Shown here piece after piece: positions 16,426 to 24,613 of a stretch of DNA of 64,000 bases. The notes below the pieces were generated by a model. It saw only the letters and a program-made list of their open reading frames with translations, searched no databases and had not been told where the DNA came from. The translations under genes and the position numbers were made by a program. Within the stretch, counting starts at the first letter, position 1. Each line of letters begins with the position of its first letter. The DNA comes from Sphaerochaeta pleomorpha str. Grapes (GTDB lineage: Bacteria > Spirochaetota > Spirochaetia > Sphaerochaetales > Sphaerochaetaceae), in assembly GCF_000236685.1 (NCBI RefSeq), contig NC_016633.1:2542001-2606000 (forward strand), written 5' to 3'.

Positions 16426-17496
16426 CTAGAGAGTCTCTTGTTCAAGAAAGAATTGCTTGAGGAGGGCATATGTTTCAGTAGGAATACCCAGTTTGGTGGC
16501 AGTTTCCTTCTCTGTCAATAATAATCGGTCCCTTGTTTCCTGTATTTCTTTTTCTGGGGGAACCTTGATTGCAATATTCTTTGCACGGATTTTTTCTTTT
16601 GCAATTGCCTGGGCGTACTTGGCATCAAACCGTTCCTGATCGACAATTGAATCCCAGGTAGTAAGAAGTGTTTGCTGTACCTCTTTGGGTAAACGAGACC
16701 AAAAAGGCGCCGAGATAATTGGGACATACTGGGCAAAATACTGGTTGTCTTCATATACCTGTTTTATCCCGTATTCCCATAGACGGGCACTTGCAACCGA
16801 TTCGTAGGAAGTGAGGATACCGTCAACCTTTGAGCGGGAAAGCGCAAGAGGTAAATCTGTCCAGGCGATTGATACTGCTTTTGCCCCAAGGGTTTCCAGC
16901 CTGAAAACATTCCCTTTTCCCCCGGCAACCCTGATGAGCTTTCCTATATAGTCTTTCTGGTTGCGTATTGGCTTTTCAGTGCTAAATACCTGGATGTAGC
17001 CGAGGTCAATCCATCTTCCGAGGATTTTTACGTCCATCGAGTTCTCAATTGCGGTAATGATCTTTTCTCCCAAGGGACTTTGCATAAGGTTGTAGGTGGT
17101 TATAGCTTTTTTCCCATAGAGCGAAGGGAGCAGAAACAAACCGACCTCTGGGATATAGCGGTCAAACTGCCAGGTTCCCGGGACTGCTATCTCGACTTTT
17201 CCCTGGCTGAGTGCTCCGAATATATCTGAGTCTTTGAAGAGTGAAGCTGCAGGAAAGAACTGGATCTCATATGTTCCTGCAAGGTTTTGCTGCAAAGCCT
17301 TTGCAAATTTTTCAACAGCCTGGGTCTGTACATGGGATGCTGTGTTTTCTACCGAAATCCTAATAATTGGTAATTCTGCAGAAAAGAGGCTTGTTAGGGG
17401 TAGCAAAAGACATGTCGCTACAAGAAAGCTGTATTTGAAGAGAGTCTTTCGAATATGGGGGGAACTAGACTTTTGAGAACAGCTACTTTTAAGCAT
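16426..17496 (-). CDS. TRAP-type (DctP-family) periplasmic binding protein, orphan
   Basis: The 356-residue secreted protein has a basic N-terminus and hydrophobic core (FLVATCLLLPLTSLFSAELP) forming a signal peptide. The mature part follows DctP: FFPAASLFKDSDIFGALSQG, GRWIDLGYIQVFSTEKPIRN, and the DctP signature around KLIRVAGGKGNVFRLETLGA, then PLALSRSKVDGILTS. TRAP binding proteins capture carboxylates or sugar acids, but no DctQ or DctM genes are near. It is co-transcribed with the diguanylate cyclase, so a receptor role is more likely than transport. The start has no Shine-Dalgarno; TATAGT lies 6 nt upstream. Confidence 0.87.
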   Translation of the reverse strand: MLKSSCSQKSSSPHIRKTLFKYSFLVATCLLLPLTSLFSAELPIIRISVENTASHVQTQAVEKFAKALQQNLAGTYEIQFFPAASLFKDSDIFGALSQGKVEIAVPGTWQFDRYIPEVGLFLLPSLYGKKAITTYNLMQSPLGEKIITAIENSMDVKILGRWIDLGYIQVFSTEKPIRNQKDYIGKLIRVAGGKGNVFRLETLGAKAVSIAWTDLPLALSRSKVDGILTSYESVASARLWEYGIKQVYEDNQYFAQYVPIISAPFWSRLPKEVQQTLLTTWDSIVDQERFDAKYAQAIAKEKIRAKNIAIKVPPEKEIQETRDRLLLTEKETATKLGIPTETYALLKQFFLEQETL

Positions 17497-17502
17497 GACA
17501 AA

Positions 17503-17508
17503 ACTATA
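17503..17508 (-). promoter_or_regulatory. Extended -10-like box 6 nt before the DctP-like gene
   Basis: The minus strand reads TGGTATAGT then six nt then ATG, i.e. an extended -10 with no Shine-Dalgarno. Confidence 0.45.
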
Positions 17509-17875
17509 CCATAGGTGTTATAGATTTTCCTAGGTCAAATAGTTTTCCCTAGCAATTAATTGCTTCTCCGTTTGGCCTTGAGTAACTGTAATCTTTGATA
17601 ATTCGCTTAAAACAGAGTGGTTCGTGTAGTGAAATCCTTCTTGCTTTTTTGTAGTATGCAATAGCTTTCTTTTTGATTTAAAATGCAGAAGCGCATAGTT
17701 TGCAGGGATATATACAGGGAAATGCGTGCCTGGTTTTTCAAATCCTCCCCCTCTATTTTCGCCTATAATAGATAGGCAACCATTTCTGATACTGCCTATT
17801 TCTTTCTGGACAATACAAATTTGCCACCGTATAGTAATTTAAAGACCCTTTGCATGCATACCATGAGGAGAATTG
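17509..17875. other. Intergenic region between divergent c-di-GMP genes
   Basis: This 367-nt AT-rich stretch has no ORF of note. A TATAAT at 17764-17769 lies within the dyad GCCTAT-aatag-ATAGGC (17761-17777), and GCCTAT recurs at 17794-17799. These could be the promoter and operator for the forward diguanylate cyclase. Confidence 0.4.
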
Positions 17876-19090
17876 ATGAAAAGTGAAAGAACTATAGCAA
17901 AAAGGGTTATTCCTTGGCTGAAACTACAGCTCGGATTGATACCTGTTGATAAAAGGGTCCTGATTACCATCAATGATTCCAATTTCAACAGGTTGCCTGT
18001 CATTACCCTTATGGGAAGCCTGATAACGTTCTCCCATGTCTTGTTATTCCATTTTTTTACAGAAACCGCATCAGCTGGGGAGGAGTACTGGAGAAGGGGA
18101 ATTGAAATGACCCATATCACCTTGACTTCGATCATGCTCGTAATAGCCCTACTCAGTTGGTTGCAGAAAAAGAGAAGAACCGGTGAGCGAACTATCTATG
18201 AAATGGTTCTCCAATTCATTGTAATTGGGGCGACCTTTATCGGATGTATTTACCTGGTGACGTTGGATCAGATTGTGACGGCAAGTATAACCCCCTTTCT
18301 GGTTGCCTGCATCATCATTTCGCTTATGTTCCAGTTGCGGCCTATCCTGGCAATTGCCATTTTTTCGTTTGGCTATTTACTTTTTTCCTCACTGATAGGA
18401 ATTTACCAACTAAATCCTTCAGTGGTCCTTTCTAATCGGGTCAACGCGCTAACGGCAGTCGGTATTGGAAGTCTGCTTTCCTTTATGGTTTGGAAGAATG
18501 CCGTGAGAAACAATACCCAAATGAACTATATTTTCCAGCAACAGGAAGAGCTCGGGCGAATCAACAAGAGACTGGCAATTCTTGCTTCCTCCGATGGCCT
18601 GACAGGATTGCAGAACAGACGGATGCTCGATAATCGTCTGGGTGAGGTGCTTTTATCGTGTGCGGAATCAAAAACCCCTTTTTCCATCGTTATTTTTGAT
18701 TTGGATAGATTCAAGGAATATAACGATCTCTACGGCCATGTCCAGGGTGATGATTGTCTTAAAATGGTGGCCTCGATGCTATTGGGATCGATGAACTTCG
18801 ATGCAGATACCGTATTTCGGTATGGTGGGGAAGAGTTTGTCCTATTGCTTCCAAACTATAACGCAGCAGAGGCTTTCTATACTGCCGAGATGGTGAGAAC
18901 CGGAATCGTTGACTTGCATATCGTCCATGCGGGAAACCCTTCGGTTCCGTTTGTCAGTGCAAGCTTTGGCGTCTTGACCCTTGATACTGTTACCGGATTT
19001 ACCGATGCAGATATCCTTGGCCGGGTCGATTCCCTCCTCTATCAGGCAAAGAGTCAAGGTAGAAACTGTTCAGTACAGGGCATCGAATAA
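17876..19090 (+). CDS. Membrane diguanylate cyclase (GGEEF)
   Basis: The 404-residue protein starts at ATG 17876 after AGGAG. Residues about 40-215 contain six predicted TM helices (e.g. LPVITLMGSLITFSHVLLF, ITLTSIMLVIALLSWL, PFLVACIIISLMFQL). After a short coiled linker (FQQQEELGRINKRLAIL) comes a GGDEF domain from about residue 238. It begins ASSDGLTGLQNRRMLDNRL and has the metal Asp in VIFDLDRFKEYND and the active loop RYGGEEFVLLLP. GGEEF is fully competent. No RxxD site is visible five residues before it. It converts 2 GTP to c-di-GMP. Confidence 0.9.
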   Translation: MKSERTIAKRVIPWLKLQLGLIPVDKRVLITINDSNFNRLPVITLMGSLITFSHVLLFHFFTETASAGEEYWRRGIEMTHITLTSIMLVIALLSWLQKKRRTGERTIYEMVLQFIVIGATFIGCIYLVTLDQIVTASITPFLVACIIISLMFQLRPILAIAIFSFGYLLFSSLIGIYQLNPSVVLSNRVNALTAVGIGSLLSFMVWKNAVRNNTQMNYIFQQQEELGRINKRLAILASSDGLTGLQNRRMLDNRLGEVLLSCAESKTPFSIVIFDLDRFKEYNDLYGHVQGDDCLKMVASMLLGSMNFDADTVFRYGGEEFVLLLPNYNAAEAFYTAEMVRTGIVDLHIVHAGNPSVPFVSASFGVLTLDTVTGFTDADILGRVDSLLYQAKSQGRNCSVQGIE

Positions 19091-19105
19091 CACAAAAAAG
19101 CAGCT

Positions 19106-19996
19106 TTACAGCAAGGTTTCGTTTGCCTCGGCAATTTTTTTATTTGGTTGCACCTCATTGTAGAGCGTGAATCCCAAAATGAGTAATCCTCCCATAACCT
19201 GGAAAGTGGTAATGCCTTCTTTCAGGATTAACACTGATGTCAGAATTGCGACCAGAGGGTCCGTATAGCTAAGGATGGCCACTTGTTGGCCGGAAACCTC
19301 CGTGAGGGAAGAAAAAAAGAGGCAATAGCAGATTGCCGTATGGAAGATTCCCAGAATAAGCAGGTTAGCCAATCCTGTCATGCCCAGTTGTCCCAGATGG
19401 AACCCCCTGCTTACGGCAATGTAGGGAATAAGTGTCATGATGGCAGAAAGGAACTGCATGAGGGTTCTGTCTATACCGCTGACATTTTTGATTCCTTTGT
19501 TAAGCAGTATTACCGTTGCATAGAGCACTGCGGCTCCAAGGCCCAGTCCTGCTCCGAGCAGATGATTGGCGGACGCCTCAGTCCCCTTTGTCCCGAGTAT
19601 GAGGATGAGTCCCGCAGTCGACATGAAAAAACAGAAAACCTGTTTTTTGGTAAGCCTTTCTTTGAAGAGAAACGTTGAAACAATCATGACAATGACCGGT
19701 GCAAAGTAATAGGCAAGGGTAGCTATTGCAATAGTAGTGTGCCGGTAAGCCTCAAAGAGAAAAATCCAGTTGAATCCCATGGCACAGCCGGAGAGTAACA
19801 GAAGGAGACTGTCTTTTTTTGCCTTGGCAAGATTAAGGCGATTTCCCCTGAAAGACTGGTAGAGGAAAATGGAAACGGCAGCGATGACAGCACGGTACAA
19901 GGCTATCTCAGCAGAAGGGAGAGGAATGTTTTTTACAAATAGGGCAATGGTACCAAAAGCGGTCATGGCGATTAAAAGTCGGGTTTTTGCATGCAT
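19106..19996 (-). CDS. EamA/DMT-family transporter
   Basis: The 296-residue protein has ten predicted TM helices arranged as two EamA repeats: residues 1-135, beginning MHAKTRLLIAMTAFGTIALF, and 145-285, beginning GAGLGLGAAVLYATVILLNK. The motif FAPVIVMIVSTFLFKERLTK closes repeat 1 and YTDPLVAILTSVLILKEGIT closes repeat 2. It probably exports a metabolite or amino acid. The track-like longer start at 20044 adds a basic segment; ATG 19994-19996 matches the family N-terminus and has CGGAG about 12 nt upstream. It is convergent with the diguanylate cyclase. Confidence 0.85.
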   Translation of the reverse strand: MHAKTRLLIAMTAFGTIALFVKNIPLPSAEIALYRAVIAAVSIFLYQSFRGNRLNLAKAKKDSLLLLLSGCAMGFNWIFLFEAYRHTTIAIATLAYYFAPVIVMIVSTFLFKERLTKKQVFCFFMSTAGLILILGTKGTEASANHLLGAGLGLGAAVLYATVILLNKGIKNVSGIDRTLMQFLSAIMTLIPYIAVSRGFHLGQLGMTGLANLLILGIFHTAICYCLFFSSLTEVSGQQVAILSYTDPLVAILTSVLILKEGITTFQVMGGLLILGFTLYNEVQPNKKIAEANETLL

Positions 19997-20063
19997 TATC
20001 TTGAATTTTCTCCGTAGGTTGTACTGTCTTGTCCGTAATGGCAAGGATTGGAAAGGGGATGGG

Positions 20064-21449
20064 TTATTCGAATTCGGTAATTTTCGAGACAGCTATATGG
20101 GTTCTGAACCAAGTTTGCAAATCCACTTCCTCTTGTTTTAGGTTTTGGTCGAAGAAGGTGAGTGCATAGCTTTGCTGGATCTCTGCGTTTTTTAAAGGAT
20201 CCAGACTGCCGGTCGCTCCCAAAATTCTGGTTATCGGTAAGTACATGTACAACATGGAAAAATCCTGATGGTTGCCACCTTGGACCTGGTAGATGCTTGG
20301 TTTAACTGTTGTGTTTTCAAAGAGCTGCTTGAGAAATGCATTGTTTGGTCCTGTTTCCCATTGCTCACTTCTAAGAAAAGCATTGGGAATTTGCAGTCCT
20401 TTTTCCAAGATATTTGTATCGATTGGTTCAACCCACGCATCGAAACCCAGCACAGCCTTGATCCTAGAGTCGGTTATTGCAAAGCTGACAGCTCCTCCAC
20501 CACCGGTGGAATGACCCATTGCCCCGATTCTTTGTTTGTCTATCCTGTCGGAAAAAAAAGGATTGGTTTCCATAAAATCGAGTACGGCACGATCATCGTT
20601 GGCGAACGTACTGACCAAGGCGTGGGAATAGACATCGAAGTTACTAACCGATGCTCTGTCAGGAAGCGCTTTTGGATCTACATATACCACTTCTCCGTTT
20701 TCGAAAACACTTACAGCGGCCCCATAGGTATGATTGATACTTACCGCTATGTAACCATGGCTTGCAAACATCTCGCCGAGATCGGAATGGAGGCTGGAAA
20801 AACCTGTCCATCCGTGAGAGATGATTACAAGAGGGTAGGTCTGTTCCTTGTTGCTTATCGGAAGTCCTTTATAACTATGGGATTTTACCAGCGCTGTGTG
20901 GTCGAGAAGGAAATCGGGAAGCTTGTACATCACAGGGATCCCTGAGGCAACTTTTCTGCCATCAACGAGCCACTTAGTCAGCTTTCCTCCCTTTTTTGTG
21001 TCTGCTGGGTACCAGACCTGGAATCTGATATGCCTGTCCAGATGGGGTTCTTGGCCATAGAGCTCTTTTCTTCCCGATTCTGTCAACTCATAGCTATCAG
21101 TTCCCACCGTGTAGGGTCCAGTGGGTTTTGGCATCGTGTTAACCGGGAATAGATACAGGGAAAGAAGGGTCCCCAGCAGACAGAGCAACGAGAGGGAAAT
21201 AACGCTTATTTGTTTTTTCCTGCTTATCTTTTTCTTGCTAAATAGAAATATAAGCCAAAGGATTGGCAGGGCAAGGTAGACACAACCCATTTGGAGACGC
21301 AAACCTTCAACAACCCCATGGGCAAAAAAAACAATGCTGGAAAGAACGAGCAGGAAGGCCTGCCTCCTTTTGTTTTTCTTATTGAAGGCAAAGGATCCGA
21401 TAACTGAACCAAATACCAGGGCGAGTAATGTGAATTCAATGGTTCTCAT
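20064..21449 (-). CDS. Membrane-anchored alpha/beta hydrolase (PAF acetylhydrolase-like)
   Basis: The 461-residue protein has three or four N-terminal TM helices (residues 1-120), then an alpha/beta hydrolase domain. The oxyanion segment YPLVIISHGWTGFSSLHSDL is followed by the nucleophile elbow IGAMGHSTGGGGAVSFA (Ser at about 317), the acid in AVLGFDAWVEP, and the His in QVQGGNHQDFSML. This layout is typical of platelet-activating factor acetylhydrolase-like lipases. The catalytic domain is probably extracytoplasmic or membrane-facing; that orientation is inferred. Substrate is unknown, perhaps a phospholipid or ester. The start has AAGGGATGACAG upstream. Confidence 0.82.
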   Translation of the reverse strand: MRTIEFTLLALVFGSVIGSFAFNKKNKRRQAFLLVLSSIVFFAHGVVEGLRLQMGCVYLALPILWLIFLFSKKKISRKKQISVISLSLLCLLGTLLSLYLFPVNTMPKPTGPYTVGTDSYELTESGRKELYGQEPHLDRHIRFQVWYPADTKKGGKLTKWLVDGRKVASGIPVMYKLPDFLLDHTALVKSHSYKGLPISNKEQTYPLVIISHGWTGFSSLHSDLGEMFASHGYIAVSINHTYGAAVSVFENGEVVYVDPKALPDRASVSNFDVYSHALVSTFANDDRAVLDFMETNPFFSDRIDKQRIGAMGHSTGGGGAVSFAITDSRIKAVLGFDAWVEPIDTNILEKGLQIPNAFLRSEQWETGPNNAFLKQLFENTTVKPSIYQVQGGNHQDFSMLYMYLPITRILGATGSLDPLKNAEIQQSYALTFFDQNLKQEEVDLQTWFRTHIAVSKITEFE

Positions 21450-21713
21450 ATTCTGTCATCCCTTGGAAGAAATAAAATGGTTGTCTTGGTTTACTATATT
21501 GGAATTTCGCTGACAATCCAAACCAAAGTAGCGGGTTTTTTCACTACTTATAGGGTATTCCCTGTAATTTTTAATAATGCTTTATCTTTTTCACATTACG
21601 AGAATCCCGATAGTCTTGCAAAAAGCCTGAAATATACAGTGGATTGATTTTTTTTTGCATCTGCTTGGTTTTAGGTATATTGTCAAGGTAGGTTGCATGA
21701 AAAGGAGAATGAC

Positions 21714-22523
21714 ATGAAACTCGATACACGAAAGGGCCAGGTCGTATATTTTTCCCATGGGGGAGGGCCTTTGCCTTTGCTTGGCGATAAAAGTCACCAA
21801 GCTATGGTTGCGTTTCTGAAAGATCTGCCTGCCCATTTGCACAGGCCAGAGGCAATCGTAGTAGTCAGTGCCCACTGGGAGGAAGCAGAAGCAACCGTTA
21901 TCTCCAGCAAGAAAGCTCCCCTGCTCTATGATTATTACGGTTTTCCCAAGGAGGCTTACAACATTACGTATCCAGCCTTGGGAAATCCTGTTTTGGCAGA
22001 GAAGCTGGTTGTCTTACTCGAGCAGGCAGGCATTCATGCCCAGCTTGACCAAAAAAGAGGGTATGACCACGGGGTTTTTGTTCCCTTGAAACTGATGTAT
22101 CCCCAAGCCGATATCCCGGTAATTCAGCTGTCTCTTCTCCATAGCCTGGATAGCAAACAACACCTTGTGTTAGGTAAAGCGCTTTCTCCCTTGCTCGAAG
22201 AAAACATCCTATGGATCGGTTCGGGCTTCTCTTTCCATAATATGCATGCATTCTCCTGGGAAGGTGGCCAGAAGAACGATAGCCAAAATGATGCATTCCA
22301 GAACTATCTTATCGATGCCTGCTCAGAAAAGCACACCCAATTTGAGCGGGAAGAATTGCTTTTGAACTGGGAGTAAGCACCGTTTGCCAGGTATTGCCAT
22401 CCACGGGAAGAGCACCTTCTGCCCCTGCATGTTTGTCTTTCTTTGGCACAGAGTCCTGCAAGGGTTGTTTTCGACGATTATATACTGGGAAAACGAGCCT
22501 TGGGTTTCCTATGGCGTAACTAG
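21714..22523 (+). pseudogene. ygiD: LigB/DODA-type extradiol dioxygenase (YgiD-like), interrupted by in-frame TAA
   Basis: From ATG 21714 (after AAAGGAG) the frame encodes a 220-residue LigB-like protein: SHGGGPLPLLGD, VVSAHWEEAEATV (metal His), YDYYGFPKEAYNITYPA, GYDHGVFVPLKLMYP and GSGFSFHNMHAF. It stops at TAA 22374-22376 after ...LLNWE. The same frame then continues for 48 more codons, APFARYCHPREEHLLPLHVC and onward, ending at TAG 22521. HPREEHLLPL is the conserved C-terminal block of the family, so the TAA interrupts a once full-length gene of about 269 codons. A C to T change at a CAA codon, or a change from GAA or AAA, would explain it. The truncated product probably lacks activity. 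Confidence 0.85.
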
Positions 22524-23005
22524 AGCGAAGTTCCCTGCCTGGTGGTTACAAGGGCAAGCAGGTTGTCTGTTGCCCTGAGTCTCCTGCTTATTTCCCTGGC
22601 AAGGTTCAAGATAATCATGGTATAGGTCATGAGATGACCTTTTGAAAGCGTGTACAGGTCTTTGTTGCTCAGGGTAATTACCGTGGTGTCTGTAAGGCAT
22701 ACGACTGAGGCGGCGCAACTTTGGATGTCAATCAATTCCATCTCTCCAAATGAGTCGCCTGTATGGAGAACAGTAATCTCACGGTCATTTTTGTCATCTG
22801 AAAGGCAATGTTTTCGAATTGAAACAGATCCTTCCAAGATGAAGTAGACACTATTGTTTGGCTCCCCTTGCCGTAGGATGAGTGAACCTTTTGCATAGTG
22901 TTTTTCGTCAAGAAGTTTGTGGATAACCTCCAGCTCTTCCTCGGTTAAACCTCCAAACATACTGTGCTTCGAAAGAAATGCATTGGTAGCGGTACATTCA
23001 GTCAT
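22520..23005 (-). CDS. Stand-alone cyclic nucleotide-binding domain protein
   Basis: The 161-residue product starts MTECTATNAFLSKHSMFGGL; an alternative TTG start at 23032 adds nine residues. Residues 12-125 are a CAP-type cNMP fold: GSLILRQGEPNNSVYFILEG, then the cassette GDSFGEMELIDIQSCAASVV, where the family Arg is replaced by Cys-Ala, so cAMP binding is doubtful. The C-terminal helix (LNLAREISRRLRATDNLLAL) could dimerise. No helix-turn-helix is present. Its stop overlaps the end of the dioxygenase reading frame by four nucleotides. Confidence 0.75.
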   Translation of the reverse strand: MTECTATNAFLSKHSMFGGLTEEELEVIHKLLDEKHYAKGSLILRQGEPNNSVYFILEGSVSIRKHCLSDDKNDREITVLHTGDSFGEMELIDIQSCAASVVCLTDTTVITLSNKDLYTLSKGHLMTYTMIILNLAREISRRLRATDNLLALVTTRQGTSL

Positions 23006-23135
23006 ACTATATGGTACGGTAGGAAATTCCAAAACGCAAGTGTCTCAGCTGATGATAAAGACTTCAGAGTACTGGACAGTCTTTGCAATAATGCAAATAC
23101 TTGGGGTATCGAGTGGAAAAAGGTGCAAAAGGAAA

Positions 23136-24299
23136 ATGGAAATATCACAGAGAGACGCAGATGAGATTGTCAAGGAATTGTCCAACCTTACCAAGCTTAA
23201 GCTAAATATTGTGAATAGCGATGCAATCATCATTGCGAATTCCGATCCCCAGAGGGTCGGCGATTTCCATGAGGCAACTAAGAAGATCATCGATGAGAAG
23301 CTTGATGAGCTGGTTGTCATGGATACTGCCCAGTATAAAGGCACTTGTGCAGGAACCAACCTTCCTATTGTCATCGACCACCAGATAGTAGGGGTCGTGG
23401 GTATCACGGGTCCATATAAAGAAGCTGTTTCCTACGGCAAGATCATCAAGAAAATGACTGAGATTCTCATTCAGGGTAAAGAACGGGAGAATGAGAAGAC
23501 CAGAAACAAGATTGCCCGGACTCGATTCCAGATTGAATGGATATGCAATGCACAGACTGAGGTTTCAGAGGCCTTGAAGGAACGTGGGAGGGATTTTGGC
23601 ATCGATATAACAGTGCATCGTAGGATTATGGTCATATCTTTGAACGAGATCAAGGGAGAATCTTCACCGTATTCAAAACTGATCAATCTTGACAGTATTG
23701 AGGATTCCATAGAACGTGAGATTCTTCTGCTGCATGCTTCCAACACTGCTTTCAAAACCTCCAATGTCCTGGTGGCTACCCTCATTGCCCCTTCCGATGC
23801 AAAACTACTCTCTGTTGCCGAAAATCTCCTGAAAAAATTCTCCAACCCCCATATTGCGATATCTATCGGTATCGATGAGGCCTGTGAAGATTATTTGAAA
23901 ATCCACGAACAGTATTCCAAGGCCCTCAAAGCCCAGATTTCCGCCAGACAACGGGGAAGCAACGCTATTACCTTCTATTCGGACCTTGACCTGGAACTCC
24001 TGCTTTCTGATATTTCCGAGAAAACCAGGCAGTCATTCATGAACAAGGTGTTCTCAGGATTTTCAGAGGAGGAAATACTCCAGTCGATGAAGACCATCCA
24101 GGTTCTATATGAAGAGAACGGGTCAATTTATAGGGCTGCCGATAGGTTGAATGAACATCCCAATACGCTTCAATATAAATTACGGAAGATTGAGAGAGAT
24201 ACCGGCTATGACCCGCGAAAGCTGGGCGATGCAGCTGTTTTCAACCTTGCCTTGTTGTTCCGGGGTGAGTATACCAGTACAAAGGACAAGCGGAATTAA
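23136..24299 (+). CDS. CdaR-type sugar diacid regulator
   Basis: The 387-residue protein starts at ATG 23136 after AAAAGGAA. Residues 1-135 form the putative sugar diacid recognition domain (MEISQRDADEIVKELSNL ... GTCAGTNLPIVIDHQIVG ... VGITGPYKEAVSYGKIIKKM). The middle is a GGDEF-like degenerate domain, and the C-terminus (about 320-375) is a PucR-type HTH: YEENGSIYRAADRLNEHPNT followed by LQYKLRKIERDTGYD. E. coli CdaR activates glucarate, galactarate and glycerate genes. The iron alcohol dehydrogenase 315 nt downstream is the likely target here, which would be an unusual one for this family. Confidence 0.87.
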   Translation: MEISQRDADEIVKELSNLTKLKLNIVNSDAIIIANSDPQRVGDFHEATKKIIDEKLDELVVMDTAQYKGTCAGTNLPIVIDHQIVGVVGITGPYKEAVSYGKIIKKMTEILIQGKERENEKTRNKIARTRFQIEWICNAQTEVSEALKERGRDFGIDITVHRRIMVISLNEIKGESSPYSKLINLDSIEDSIEREILLLHASNTAFKTSNVLVATLIAPSDAKLLSVAENLLKKFSNPHIAISIGIDEACEDYLKIHEQYSKALKAQISARQRGSNAITFYSDLDLELLLSDISEKTRQSFMNKVFSGFSEEEILQSMKTIQVLYEENGSIYRAADRLNEHPNTLQYKLRKIERDTGYDPRKLGDAAVFNLALLFRGEYTSTKDKRN

Positions 24300-24613
24300 G
24301 CTTTGTCTTTGGTGCAATTTTCTGTGCGGCATTCCCTTGTAGCATTAAAATCCAAGTGTTTTGTTTTGTAAAACAGAGAAATGTACATATATTTGTTTCC
24401 AATGATAATTTTAAACTGATTGTATCTTTGCTATACTATGGCAAAATACAGGTAGTTCCATAAGAAATAAATGCCGAGACAAGGAAAAAATCCTGGGTAT
24501 TTCGGAAAGAGAGTAGAACTATTTTTATTGGCATTGTATACAATATACCATAATGGAATTTTCTGGGTAGGACGTAGAAATTTTTAATTTTTAGAAATAG
24601 AGGAGTGATAGGT
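24300..24613 (+). promoter_or_regulatory. Intergenic region and probable promoter of the iron alcohol dehydrogenase
   Basis: A TATACT hexamer lies at 24432-24437. The perfect palindrome ATTGTATACAAT lies at 24533-24544, about 70 nt before the start codon, and has the size and shape of a GntR-type operator. No gene or clear terminator was seen. Confidence 0.45.

Noticed and set aside
8055-24580. Shared 13-mer TTTCTGGGTAGGA in the permease leader and the alcohol dehydrogenase leader
   Set aside because: Several shared 13-mers are expected by chance in 64 kb and the flanking structure differs.
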